DNA of 64,000 nt from Symsagittifera roscoffensis (GCF_963678635.1 NC_087070.1:52364750-52428749); one strand, 5' to 3'. Shown: positions 37,801 through 52,800, counted from the first letter of the stretch. The notes: generated by a model from the letters alone, not told the origin. A program made the numbers and translations.

Positions 37801-40800
37801 TAGCACTGGCAAGTCCCACTCAGCCGACGGTTCAGGGCGCTCAAATTGTGGTTCGTGTTGCGCTCATTTGGCATTGAAGGGCTGCAAAAACATGTGCGGC
37901 AGGTAAAATGCTTTGTAAAACTTTTTAGTATAGTTTTTTCTAGGTATTTTTTGTGTTCTTGTAATTTGACATGAAATTGGGCGTGTGTAATTCAGGGAGT
38001 GGAGCTGGCGGCCTATTTTGAACAGTTGATGGCAAGCAACAAGATATTTGAAGTCAAAGCCAAACGCATACTGGGACTGGTAGTGTTTCAGCTCAAGGTA
38101 AATTGCATCTGCGCTCATAATTTCTTCGGCGTTTTTGAAGATAATATTGGGTTTTCGTGGTCTGAAATGTTTTCAGTATAATGCACTTTTATGTCTCCCT
38201 CAAAGCATTGGTTAAGGTTATAAAAAAAATTGGCTATTTTTCATTGTTTTCTGGAATTTAAATGAAATCTATTCAGGGACGGATCTAGGATTTTCTTGAG
38301 GGGGGGAGGGTGGATTTTCAAAAAAAATTTCGAAATTTTTGTCGATCTTTTTTTAGGTCGACCAAATTGATTTTCTGAGCTCTCCCTATGAAGACCCTAT
38401 TTTTTTAAACAAAAATTTCTGCGTCGCAGTCAAATTTTTGATGAAAAAAAAAACAGGCCAAAAAGGCGTTTTAAGGCACTTTTTGGAAAATTTTGACCAA
38501 AAAAAATTCGCGTTTTTTTGGCGCGTGCTCCCCCCATAACATTATATATTGGCGCCAAAGGCACCTTTAGAAAAAAAGTTAGGGCCCGTCAGCCAAAGTA
38601 AAGGGTCCGCCAACAAAAGCCAAAATTTAGGGCCCGGATATCTCAAAATAGTACAAAGGGGGCCACCCCCCTTAAATCCGCCCTTGAATCTTCTTAAAAT
38701 CTTTTGAAAGTTATTTTTTTCCTCTTTATTTTCATTTTGCGCCGAGCAAATTTTGCAATAATTGAGGATAAAAAGGTTATAATAACTAGTGTTTATATTT
38801 TTTAAATAGATTTTGGGCCGAGGTTTAGGACCCAAATTGTTGAAACTCGGTAATATAGAAACAAAAATTTAGTTGAAAAATTTAAGTTGCGCATATTGAA
38901 ATTGAATGAATCCAACGATAGAACTGCAAAGTGGGTGTTGAATACCGGAGCTTGGCGCTCCCTAAAGACGTACCGAATTAATCGGACTATTAAAATGAAC
39001 TTTGTAGGTTTTGGAGAGGGGTTTTTCTGGAACCAAAAATATTTATTGAGCTCTATAAAAACAGTATAAAAACTCTATTTTGCTGAAGTGTTCTGCTCTG
39101 CAGCCACATTTTTGATGAAAACAAGCAAAAAAATCTTCAGCACTTTGAAAGGTTTTAACCAATAAACTCGCGTTTTGTGCGCGCTTCACCTCTTTAAGTT
39201 ATTTGTATTGGCGCCGATGAAAGATTTGAGTCTCGATCGGCCGAAAGATAGTCGTGAAATACTAGAAAATTGGGATCCTTTAACTGTTTAGGGGTTGAAC
39301 CCCTGAAGAGGGCGACTAAATCCGCGTCGTGATTATAAAAAAATGTCTATAATTGTGTTTAAGAACAACAGTGGGCTGACTAAGAAGCTGTTGAGTGAGT
39401 TGTTGGCCAGCCGCAAGTTGTACGCAGTGCCTGCTCTGCTGGACGGGGAGACGGTCATTCGGTTCACTGTCACTTCTGCTAACACAACAAGAGAGGACAT
39501 CGAGCACGACTGGAAGGTGCGAACATTTCCTATTTAAGAGAAATGAGCAAAGTGAGGACACTGATATTCTGAACGACACTGAAAAAACACATCATAGCGC
39601 TTTGTCGAGCTCTCTTTTTTTTCAAAGTGATATTGGTTGGAAAAATTGCGATATATTGTATAATAACGTCTATGAAGCAAATTTGATTCAGCTTCAGCAA
39701 CATATTCCCATTTTATTTCCAAATTTCTAATTTACAAGCATAACTTTCTGAAATACTTCCCCTAAACATATATTTTAGTGTTTACAGATAAATTTTTTTA
39801 TCACTATCTTATTATCGATGCTCATTTTTTGAAATTTTTTTCTACCATTGAATTTGGGATAAACTTTTTTTGTACTTTCATATTGTTTTTTTTGCGCATA
39901 ATCGAAAACCACAATAAATCAATTGAATTTTTGAGTTGCTACAAAATGGATGGAGAAAGTCTTCAACCTAAATCTCTTCTTTTTGTGTTAGGAAGTTATA
40001 ATATAAAACATTTCGTCTGCCAAACAACAGGTCTGAACAGGCAATAACGCTAGAAAATTTAGGAGTTTGCACACCAAATGAGTTGTACCAACTTTTAATT
40101 TTTAGAAATTTCATGAGTTTTACGAGTTTGCAAACCTTGTCAGTCAAGTAACAAAATTCTTACAAGAGTAGTTGGTTGCTGTGCAAGTATCATAGAGGAG
40201 TCTAACTATTCACCAGTTTATAAACTTTTCTTCTCGATCCAGAAATTACTTTTGTCACCGTTATTAAATGTCATGAACGTAGCGTATACTCACTCTTATA
40301 TAGGACTCGGTGATTTTTGTTGTTTTTTTTTGCTATTTGATTTTCAATTTTTTCAAATTTCGTTTCATTACCTTTGAAAGTGGATTTTATTTTCAGATAG
40401 TTCTATTTTGTGGTACTGCGGTTGCAGTAACCTTGAGTGACAACATAGTTATTACTGCAGATACAGTAAACGTATTTATTGATGTTATGTAATAATGCTT
40501 TGATCTTAATACGTATGTGTGGTCAAGGCCAAAGGTGGTGTTTAGAAATTTACTTATTTTAACTTCAGTGCGCCATACGCGTATGGAGTTAAGCCACCTA
40601 AACTGAGCTACGATCTAACACGAGAAAAGAACTTGAATTCAATTCTTAGAATATCCGTTTTTTATCCACTGAGTTTCGGGGTTATCACATGGCGCAGCCA
40701 GCAGGATTCCTATCCAAGACAACAGGACTGACATGGGGATCCCGATATTCTGCACCACAGCGAATTCAGACTCTCCATGGAATTTCGAAATGTGGTTTGA

Positions 40801-43800
40801 TCAGTTCCTAAAGGCCGTAACAGTGAAAGATAACGTAAGTCCTAAGATAATTTTGGAAGACCCAAAACCTATAGTAGCGGAATTAGAACCGAGACCGGAA
40901 ATACCTCGTACAGGTGATGCTGCGAACGCTATAGCAGCTCGTGAGGCACGGGATAGAATGATGAGAGATCATGTGGCAGCAGAAAACGAAGAAAAAAGAG
41001 AGAGTGGACCGAAAGAAGGTCATAACATCTATTATAATGAAGTGCAAAAACGTCTAGTGTCGAGGTTATTCCTTGCTTTGGGGACTGAGGAAAAAACTAT
41101 TTGTACGGAAAAATCCTCACGAAGAAATTTCAAAACTGGATTTCAAAGAAATGGTTAGATTGGCTAAAGCTACATTCGAAAAATCCCAGAGCATTACTTA
41201 TGAACGATACAAATTATTCAATTGATCGCAGGAAACGGGTGAATTTTTGGAGGCGTTCCATACAGCGCTAACTGCGCAGGCAGCGACGTCCGCGCTGGAT
41301 ACTTTAGAAGATGAATTAGTAAGAGACTTGTTTATTTTCAAAATGAGAAGTCCCGCTTTACAAGACTCCCTCACGTTTGAAACATTACCCCCAGACGAAG
41401 TACTGAAACGAGCGTTGAAGTTTGAGCAAAGTAAACAAACGACACAGGCATTTCAGAAAACGAACATGACTACTGCATCAACAATATCCCAATTCGGTTC
41501 ACGAATCAAAATTAAACAAGAACCAAAATTGGCAGTGAGAAACAGAGGCCAAGCGAATAAACGATACAAACGAGACAGGTTCAAGACAAGGCAATCAAAA
41601 GGGAGAAAAACTTCAAAGTATAACAACGACACGGAAAAGAAACCGTGCAGTCGATCTAGAAAACCGTTTACAGAAAGCATTCTTAAAATTGTCCAGCAAG
41701 GGGGGAAATGCAAAAACTGCAATATGTCAAACCATTTTGCACGTATGTTCAGATCGCAACAAGTGAACGGGATCACGGAAACGACAGAGAGCTCGGAAGA
41801 AGAGTGTAATTTGAGACGGAAATTCGACTCTTGTGACGAGTTCGAGGTAATGCCAATCTAGAAAAATAAAAATCGGATGAATAGTATCAACAGCTATATA
41901 CAAAGAAGATTAGAAAACAAAAAAAACTGCGAACAATCCATTGATGAACCAGAAATTCAAAAAATTGGCATACGTTGAGATCCAAATTTGGAGTGTATGA
42001 TGTCAGTAAAACCATTGGTGAGAATTGATCATCAGATTTTCAACAAGACGGTGGATACCGAAAGCTCGAAATCTTTCTTAAACTGGCCAACAGCAAAACA
42101 AATTCTTGAATCATCTGACAAAGTAAAATTTACCTCAGCAGAACGTCTTAACTTGCCTGCGCAATTCGTGGGTTATAGTGAACACCCTATTGTAATACTT
42201 GGTGCTCTCAGGGAAAACATACGTTCCGCAGGGTGGAATAAAAATGAAGCCACATTTCTAATTACTGAACGACGCACAAGGTTCAGTAGCAGAACAAAGG
42301 GGGATTAGCACTACTCGAAAGCCGGAACCAAAGGAAAGAACTTGATTCAACGTGCTACTCTGCAAGCAGTCGGATACTTGGAAAAATAAGTTTTTTTCAA
42401 CATACCAAGTTCTTTATGACCGTCAGGGACGATCGCTACACCACGTGGTTAACACAAAAACCAAATATATTACCTTTGTCCCATTCAGGAGAAAGGTAGA
42501 CGAATACCAATTCATGTACAAGAAAAAGTTTGAAAAAACATTAAAAATTGCTGTCAAAGGTCACATTCAATTATTAGACAAATGCACAAGCGACTGTTTT
42601 ATAGCTCCCATTGTCATTACGGTAAAAAAAAACGATTCCATTAAATTGGCCTTGGATGCGAAACCAATAAAGAGGCAACTACTCATAAATAAGTACTAAA
42701 GGCCGAATTTAGAGGAATTTGCTCAATGGAGTAAGCTAAATTGAGACTGCAAAAGCAGTAGGAACTTTATATTTTACAGTTCTTGATTTAAGTTATGCAT
42801 ACAGCCAACTGAAACTAATGGGGGCAGGCGATCGGTACGTATCGTTTTCTCACCGGATTCTATATCTTGGCTGATATGCCAGCCGAATTCCAAAAAGCAA
42901 TGGATCGCACCCTGAACAATTCAAAGAACAAGTTTTGTTTCTTGGATGACATATTGATAGTCTCGAAGGGATCAGAGACTGAACACAAAAAATTAATCAC
43001 AGACGTGTTGGTGAAATTAGACAAAAAGCACCTATTGCTGAAAAATCCATTAAACTGAAGTCAAGTGGCTGGGACTTTAAGTCAAGTTATCTGAAAGCGG
43101 AGTTACGCAAAATTACGAAAACGGAAGCCATAGTGAATTTAGAACATCCGAAATCACTAAAACAACTTAGGTCTTTTTAAGGGAATATAAACCATCTTTC
43201 GAAGTTTATACCGAACGCCGCTAAACTTACTGATAAACTACGACTGTTGTTACGAGAGGAAAATGGGAAAAAAAGTAGAAAAACGTAAGACTACCAGTAA
43301 AAAATTTTGAATGGAGGGAGAATCATTGAGAAGTTTTAGAGGAAATTCAAAAAGCAGTAGCCAACATCGCGAAGTTAAAAAATTATAAACCCTAAAAAAC
43401 GGGTGAAATGAGAAGAGAGTCACAATGGATTGGGGCAGCGCTGGAGCAACGAAAAGAAGAGGGGTATTAGGTTCCAATTTCGTTCGCTTCACGATATTTG
43501 ATTAGTCAAGAAAAAAAAATGATCCACGAATGAACTGGAACTGTTGGCAGTTGTTTGGTCAGTTGATCGTTTTAAACATTACATTGTTTTCCTACAGTGA
43601 TCAACAGTCTATAAAGTAGGCTCAACGATACATATTCGCTCAACCGGAACAAAAAACTTCTGCAATATTCTCAGTAGCATCAAAACGCAAAAGAAAATAT
43701 GAAGTCCAGGCACGGTTATGTGAAAATATGAAGTCCAGCATACAAAAACGGTCAAAAACAAGAAAAACTCGACCGGAACGAGAACGGGTCCAATTCACGA

Positions 43801-46800
43801 CCTTCAAATGTTAACAACACGTTAGCAGGAAACATTTTGTCAATTTCTCTGACAAAATCCAGAGTGAAGTTCATTTAAAAAGAAAAACTCAATTCAAACG
43901 AGATGGAGAGCTTAAAATTGAAGAAGAAAGTAGTCCTAATAGAGGATAGCAGGACACAGGATGATCACAAAAAGGTAACGGAGGAGGAACTAACCGAAAC
44001 AACATTCCATAGGACGCGCCAAATAAGGAGAGGGTGTTGGGTAGATCGGTTTTGGACAGTCTGGACGAACACAACACGATTGATAAAGCAGTGATGTGGA
44101 ATCAGGACATTGCGGAGACAAAGAATTTGTTGTCACTGTGGGATCTTTTGAGCCAGGATAGAGAATATTCAGGGCATATTCGGGAACTAGATGCGGCAAA
44201 CCAAATATTTACCAGCAGCCCGAAAACCAGAAGCAATCGATCGGAGTCACCAGCAAAAACAATAATTGAGGTGGACTTAACGGCAGAAGACAACGATTGT
44301 AGGCCAGAAGTGAGTGTCGTGCAACAGGCAAAAAGAAACAAACGAAATCCTGGAAAGGAGGAGAAATCAGAGAAGCAACTGGGAAACGTGGGAATGTTCA
44401 GCTTGTCAAAACTATTTGACAAAAACCTGGTATCGGAGCTCATAGCCGAAGATGTATGGATGGATCGACTAAGAAGGGCCATTGAGAGAAACGATCGGGC
44501 AGGGTTCGAGTTGATGGACACTGTGCTATGTTAGAAGAAGATGCAATGCATATCGGGACGGAGGCAGATGTATCTGCCCACGTACTAGACATCAGCGGAA
44601 AAAAGACTCAACTGCGTGGGTTATTGGACACAGGAGCGGTCTTGAGCGTCATACCAATCAAAACATGGAGGAGAATGGGATTCGACAGAGATGACTTGAT
44701 AGACGCGAGAATACGGCTGTCAGAAACCCGCTGTGGAACCAACTGACCGTCGTCGACGATTGCATTCTGGTTGACAATCGCCTAGCAGTGCCAGGACAAC
44801 TTCGACCGGCGTTTATGAAGAGATTCCGCCGAGGTCATCCGGGACAAGAGGCCATGCTCGACGTATCCAACTATTTGTGGTGGCCTCATATGCATATTGT
44901 CAATCTGGTGGAAGAGTGCAGGGAGTGTACAGATACGGGAAGAACGCAAAATATATAATCCCGAAAAATTCCTCAAAATCTCTTCCACTGCTATCGCAGC
45001 CACGACAGGAAGTCCAGTTAGATTATGCGGGTCGCTTAGAAGACTATAAGGGAAAAAATCTATCTGCTACTGGCAATCGTCAGATACTCTAAGTTTCCTT
45101 CGATCAAGATTACGAAACCAACGGGGGGTAAATCTTCAAAAAAAATTTACGCTCGTACATCGACACTCATGGAATACCTGAATCGATAAAAACAGATCAA
45201 TTTTCTGGGTTCAAGGGACAAGCAATGAAAAAATTCTGCCTTGAGAAAAATATTGAACAAAAATTTTGACCATCGAGGGTGTGGTTTGGTCGAAAGAACA
45301 ATTCAAACAATAAAACGAAGATTAGGAGTCATGCTGCTTGAGGAAAACGCCGAATCGATCAAACTCTGTCTTAGCACAGTAATTCGGGATATGCGTTGGA
45401 CTAACAAAAATAATTCAGCAGTCGCCATCCGAGGCACATTTCGGTAGGCTACCAAAACTGAATTTAAGATTATACGCGATAATTTCTTACAGAATTCTGA
45501 CCGTTTAGATAAGCAGCATCTGGAGTGGTCAGCACAAACATCAAACCAGCTTAAGAAACAGATAGACCAATCCCGGGACTTGTTGAAGATTGTGCGAAAA
45601 TGACAGAGAAGCAGAGAAGTTAGTCAGCTGTTCAAGCAGCAAACCAGATCGGCACAAGAGAGGGACCGAGCAAGATCACTTAAGGCGTTACTTGAGGCGA
45701 ACGCAAAGTGGAATGCCGAACGTCGTCGGCTGGCATGGCATGACCTACAGCAGCAAGTAGATGATACGAACAAAATTGATTCGGAACTCAGTAAAGAGCT
45801 GCTGTATTCCTGGGAACGCAGGTTTGTCGAGGAGAAACCTACAGTGCCAGTGAGGAATCAACACATCCTACTGCGCCGGGACGAGAATCGGGCGGCGTTG
45901 ACTAATCCTCTAAAAAGGGCTGTGACCGCGGAGACACCAACGACCGTAACGACAGCTTCGGGCTCGCTATATAGGAAAAGAGACATAGCGAAAGCGGCAA
46001 TTCCACTTAAAAGTCTACCAAACTCGGAAAAAAAAGGGAGTCAAAGGGGTAAGGTAAAAAGTCCCCTGGAGAAGCCGAAAAGTAAACACCAGATAAAAGA
46101 CAGAGCCGTTGTTAGAAACCGAGTCTGAGGAAGGGGCGCGAATTCTGCTGGATGAGCAAACCAAAGACCTTTACTAAAACAGTGACATGGTGTTCAAATC
46201 GAAGGAAACCACTATAGGAGGCGGATTTAATTTAGCAGTTAGGAGAGCGAAACCTAATCAAGGATAACCAGCGTCAGTTGGACAGAAATCGCAGGAGCAG
46301 GTCGCGATGAAGCTCAAGGGCAAAAAATTAACTCAAGAAGAAAAAAGCTCCAGCAACAGCTGAGAAGCAAACATTGCCTAAATCAACTGATACATCGGGA
46401 GCACATGAGCCGTCGAAAAGTTCGTTGTCACCGAAAAAATTCAGCACAAAAACAAAGCCAATAAACAGAGATACTGCACCGAACACGATTTTCAACGCGT
46501 TTCAAAAGCAGGACATGGCCCCAGAAGAGTGGGATGATTTGGCGGACCAAGTTCTAACAAGAGGTATACAGAAATCAGCGGAGTAAATTTTGAACGCGAA
46601 AGATACGATGTCTATTGGAACATGCGACGGAGGGAACCAGTTCTCCTCCACCAGGGTTCTCTGACGAGTAGTTGATTGACGAGCAGACAGGAGCAATGGC
46701 TAGACGCAGTAAGAGAGCAAACAAGAATCAAGGACCCAAATGGTTTGGCAGCCCGATAATACACTCTGTGAAGGAGATAGGAGCAGTGAAGATGTTGCTG

Positions 46801-49800
46801 ACCTCAACGAACTAGCGCTAGACACATATAGGCAGAAACCAGCAAATCTGAAAACGGACGCAAGCCAACCGTCGGAGACAAGACTGGGTCTCCTGGAGCG
46901 TCATCTATTCCGGAGAAAGTTCGGATATGCACTCGACACATCCAGACCAGGGAATGCTAAGTGAAAAGTTCCACTCAATCTGACACGTTAAACTGATAAC
47001 AAATTCTGCGCCAACCGCTACACAAACTGAGTTAAAAACTCCTATTATGATATTATGATTAAAATTTTATACGTATATGATAAATTTTTGTTGGTCCTCA
47101 GGGGAATGTGGTACTGCGGTTGCAGTAACCTTGAGTGACAACATAGTTATTACTGCAGATGCAGTAAACGTATTTATTGATGTTATGTAGTCATGCTGTC
47201 ATATCTAGTATTCCTAGTATCTAACCATATATATTACGTGTTGGCGCCATTGGTTTAGCTATGTGTTTGGTGCGGCTACCAATTAATTAATACCTGCCAA
47301 CCTTAAGTTTAGTCTGCGATGTTTTGAGTCATTGTTGTTAACCGTTAAAGAATAAAACGAGTCAGTCTTAATTCAGTGAATTAACGATATTGAATCTGCA
47401 TCTTTCACATGGCGCAGCAAGCAGGACAAAGCGCGGGATCAGGGAAAAATCCACTGGAATTACGGCATTTTGGCCGAGTAAATGTACGGAAGCACCAATG
47501 TTGTGGGAGCATTGGATTACACGATTTACCTGCGGTGTAATAGCAAAACATTCATTCAATCCGACGGCATTTTATTTTGATGGGACGCTAACCGCGGCGC
47601 AAATTACAGGTCTGCCAGAGGAGGTGAATGGGAAAAATCGATTGGAAGCAGAGCAGACACTAATTTCTAACCTCTACTTGTGTTTGGGGGTACGTGGACA
47701 GGACGAATTACATAACCGGAAACCCCATTTGGACCTGGCGACTACCCGATATCCACGGGTTTTGGATGAATTTGAGAGTGTCTTCCGGAAGGAAAGAAAC
47801 GAAACATTCGAGACGTATCAGCTACTATCTCGGAAACAACGTGACGGGGAAACGCTAGAAGAATTTCACTCCGTTTTGAGTGGACTGGCCGCTAGATGCT
47901 CATTGGGAGCATTGGAACGACGGGTGTTACGTGACGTATTCATAGTAAATATGTCCAACAAAGAGGCTCAAATGGAGCTATGCCGTTCAACTAAGACACC
48001 AGATGAGGTCTACCGGATTGCTTTGTCATATGAACGGGGAGACAAATACGCAAAGTCCTATAAAGTATCCGGTGGGGGACTTACCGCGGCACCAGCGGGC
48101 TCACTACAAATTAAAGCGGAGCCTATAAGCGCAATCAGAGGAGGTTACCGCCGACCATTCCAAAGAGGCGGACGTGGATTTGGCAGGGGCGGCACAAGGG
48201 GCCGCGGAGGAGCAGCAGATCGCAAGTGCTACAATTGCGACCAGAGTGGTTTTACCCCGGACCGCATTCCAAAGTGCCCAGCAAAAAATGTAACCTGCAA
48301 TTTTTGCAAGAAAACTGGACATAATGAGCGAACTTGTAGAGGACGTCGATCGGCGAATAGGGGTCGCGTAGGCATGATAAATGAGGATGACACCAATGGC
48401 GGGATTGCACCAGATTATCCGGATTATCCAATTACGGAAGTTCCGTCGGATGGGTGACTGATTCAAAGGCACCGGCACATGGATGGGATTCGGATAGTTC
48501 GACGGAGTATGTAGTTATGTCAATTCGGCGGAAGGAGGAAACAGAATTAAAAGTCGCGGGGGCCAAACTAGCCTTAAGAATCAACGGCAAAGCAACCCAA
48601 GCCTGGATTGATAGTGGTTCGCCAATATCCATCTTCACTATTGGGGAACTAAAACGTACCCTGGGGACAGTCAACGTACAATTGAAACCGCTGATTCCAC
48701 AAGACGACCAATTCCGCGACTACGGAAACAATCCGTTAAAATTTCTGGGGAAGATGCAAGTCACGCTTCATTCCAATGGATGGACTTGTTCGTCGGATAT
48801 CAACGTCATCGGAGGGTGCCGACCGTCTATTATTGGCAGGGATTTAATGCCCTCACTAGGACTGATGCTGGTACAAGCACCATCGACAGAAGGGGTGAAA
48901 AGCATACATTCCAAGGAAGGAACTGTGGTGACGGACAATGACTTGGATGAGTGGCAGACACATTTCTGTAAGCAATTTCAACATCTTTTTCGCAGGGTAG
49001 GGCGCATTCGAAATTATAAGGTGCAGGCAGAATTCTTCAAGAATCTAACTCCAATTCAACAAAAGGGTAGGCGAGTACCCATAATATTACAGGAAAAAGT
49101 CGATAAGGAGATTGAAAAACTGTTGGAACAAGGTCATATCCAAAAGTTGGAAGAATGTTCAGATAAATATTTTGTTTCACCTATTGTCATCACAGTGAAA
49201 AAGGACGGTTCTGTAAAACTTGCACTGGAATCTAGAGAACTGAACAAGCAAGTGCATAAGAATAAATACCAAATGCCCAATATTGAAGAACTAATGGACA
49301 TTGTAGGGCAAACTATCAGCGAACGCAAACAGGGGGATGTTTTTTTTACAACGATGGACCTCACGTACGCCTACGGTCAACTTCCTTTAAATGAAAATAC
49401 TAGTAAACATTGCAATTTTTCGTTGGTGGGAGGCCGCTCTACCGGTACATATCGATTCAAAACAGGATTCTACGGATTGACAACCATGCCGGCGGAATTC
49501 CAACGAGTCATGGATGCCATTCTGGCTGAATTTCCGTGCGCGCATGCTTTCATTGATGATATATTAGTAATTTCAAAAGGTACCAAGATCGAACATATCG
49601 CCTTGGTGGAGAAGATTTTGGCGAAATTAGATAGAGAAAATATGGCTTTGAAACTAGAAAAATGTCAATTTGCGAAAAATACTTGCGAGTGGTTAGGCCA
49701 CCGGATTACGAAATCAGGGATTACACCAATGGTGCGGAAAACAGACCCAATTGACAAATTAACCGCCCCGAAAACGCTCTCTCAATTTAAATCGTTCATG

Positions 49801-52800
49801 GGGTCAATCCATAGCCTTCACAAATACTTACCGGCGTTAGCAGAAACTTCGGCGCCTCTACGTCCACTTCTAAGTAAGAAAAACGAATTCCTCTGGACAA
49901 TTGACTGCCAAACAGCGTTCGAATCGCTTAAGAAACAAGTCGCGAACATTGTCGAACTTAAGCATTTCGATGTACATAAGGACATACGTATCGTGTGCGA
50001 CGCAAGCCATAACGGTTTGGGGGCGGTACTCGAACAACTAGGCGCCGAGGGTTGGCGACCAATATCATTAGCGTCCCGTTTTCTAAATGCGGCCGAAAAG
50101 AAATATTCGACAAATGAGCTAGAAATGCTGGCCGTAGTTTGGGGTTCCGAATATTTCAGAAATTATATTTTCGGGCGGAAATTTACTGTAGTGACAGATC
50201 ATAAGGCTTTGGTATCTTTATTGAATGGGAACAATAAGAAAAACAAGACTATGTTCAGTCGGTTAACTCGTTGGATCGATAGAATTATTCCCTTTGATTT
50301 TGTCATTGAACACATGCCTGGGGCTAAAATTGGCCTGGCGGATTATCTATCAAGGCATCCGGTGGGGGAAGCAACAAGAGTTAGTCTTTATGATAACACT
50401 TTCACAGTTGCAAAATTGCAATCAATCACCAATTCACTCGGATATATTGATACCAATAAAGGGATCATTATAGCATCAAAGAAATCAATTGTTTCAGCTA
50501 AAGATATACAAGTTGGAAACGATAAAGTTAACATTCCACCGGAAGAGGGCGTCAAAACGCGTGACTGTCGGCCAACCAATCAGAAGCCAGTAAAACGAAT
50601 GGCTGAGTGTAATGACCGGGAAAGCGCAAAAGTAGTAAAGTCAATCACCGAATGTAAACTACGTGAGTCTGATATTAATTCCACAGTAAACAGTAGTCCT
50701 CCATTTAACAAATCAAGTTATCGATCTAACAAAATACATATATCTACAATGACATCACTTAATTTGAAGAAACTAAATAAATTACTGTTGAAACATCCAG
50801 AAATAACAAGCGGCAGCAGCAGCGAGGTGGAAATAGTGGACGCATGATTGGAGGCGGAGACACATCACACTAGGGACATCCGATGCAACACGGTCATCTC
50901 CATTCCTTCGGCATTCGGAGGCGAACTCTTTCCGGCGGCATACCCAGCAGGAGGAAACGTCATTATGTCAGTAATTCCCCGGGACTGTAAGATCATCCGA
51001 AAAAGCAGTGCATTGCCGGAGCTATTCAACCTGAAACTAGTTGAAGCGAATTATAAAGGGGACCCCCAGATGCGCGCGATAAAAGAACTGGTGTAGAGTA
51101 AGGACCCGGAATTGGAAAAGAAGGTCAGAGCAATGGGTGCCTACCTCGGACAGCACACACATGATTTCCACGTGCGGGAAAATTGTCTGTGGATGGACGA
51201 ACGACTCGTCATCCCCATACCACTCAGAAAGGCTGTGGTCAATCGTATACATGCGTTTCACCATGGGCGCTCGAATATGTTCGACGCTGCGAGGGATGTC
51301 TGGTTTCCCTATCTCCACCGGAGTTTAGTCGCAGCTGCGGATGGGTGCAAGGAATGCACGGATGCAGGTAAAAGCCTTTACCATTATGCGCTAAAGGTGA
51401 CGTTGGGAAAGTCTATGAACCACGGGAGCCGAATGAATGTCTACAGCTAGATTTTTGGGGTCCGATTAGATACTTAAATGAATCGAGTAAATATGTCTTG
51501 GTAGCGGTTGACCGATTCTCACGTTGGCCCTCTGCAATGATCTGCGGAAATAATAAAAGCGACAAGGTCCTTAAGTTCATTAAACAATACATATCTCAAC
51601 ATGGTGTCCCTAGGAAAATTTTCATGGATCAAGGAACAAGTTTCACATCGAATGCAGTTAAATCATTTTGCAATTCCGAAGGAATAGAAATAATTTATTC
51701 GCCCGTAAATGATCATCGTGCAACCGGGTGTGTTGAACGTACCATTGGCAGCCTGAAAAACTTTGTCTTAACTTACGCTAAAGAAAAAGATAGTGGAAAC
51801 TTAGAATCAATGATAGAACGAGCCTTGAGTGCTCTAAGATTTGCTCCGAATGCTACTCTCAAATTATCGCCGTTTGAAGCTCATCACGGCAGGGAAGCAA
51901 ATACGGTACTTCGAAATCTTACGAAAAAGCCAACCCTGCAAAACCTAAATTGGGCCAGAGTGTTGAAACAAAAATCTGCCTATTTAGATTCTACTGACCC
52001 CAGAACTCAGAAAAACCTCCAACCCATGGCAACGGATTGGGAAGAACGATCCGACGTGGATTTTGATGTCGATCATATGAATCACCCTAGGCGACTGACA
52101 CAGAATCAACTAGTTTCGGCGGCGGATGGAACACCAATGGCTGACGGGGACGGGAAACAGGCTTCTGGGGGAAAGTCTAAACAGCCAAGTAAACGGACCG
52201 AGCTGTTGTTCCAACGACTTAAGGATAGCAATAAAAGCTATAGACCCATAAACCAAAAAGTAATTAGCGAATCTAAGCACACTCTAACTCTAGCAAATGG
52301 CTCTGTACTTAGGAAAAGTGGGGTTGCCGAGAAAGTCATCAAGACCAACGCGCCAAATACTGCGAGCAAGCTAACACTATCACCCCCAGCCATGAGTGCA
52401 TGGAAACGTCGGGCGGAATTGAAACGAGCAGCAAACGAACAGGCGGCGGGGACAAGCACACAGAGTAAAGCAAGCACACAGAGTAAGGCTGATAACAGAA
52501 CGCGAGAATTTTCACCAGCGGAGGAGGCAGATTCGGATTCGGAGTACGAGCCGATAACAATTTCTAAATACGCAGGGAACTCAACAACAGCACCAGGGCG
52601 AAATGCGGAAGAAAATGAACCAAAGGTGCCTAAAGATGTAGAAGACGGAATTGGAAGACCAAACTTATCCGAAGGAAGCGGAGCTGAAAAATCCAAGGGG
52701 GTGGACACGGAGGTCCAAACTATGAGCACCGAACAAGGGGGAAGTGCCCCAAATTTGAGTAACGAAGGACAAGGGGAGAAACAACCTAAAAAGAAAGGGG

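Larger units (their letters stand above)
38098..39363. other. Hdc intron 11
   Basis: 1.27 kb, of which about half is made of two hAT-like MITE-family copies (38274-38686 and 39080-39335). The second ends about 30 bp from the exon 12 acceptor. Confidence 0.8.

Noticed and set aside
51403..51411. GGGAAAG as a programmed -1 slippery site before the integrase core of element D
   Set aside because: It is in the right phase, but homology to the other elements (the KPLPL segment) already resumes in the -1 frame some 30 bases earlier, so a base change near 51370 is the simpler reading.
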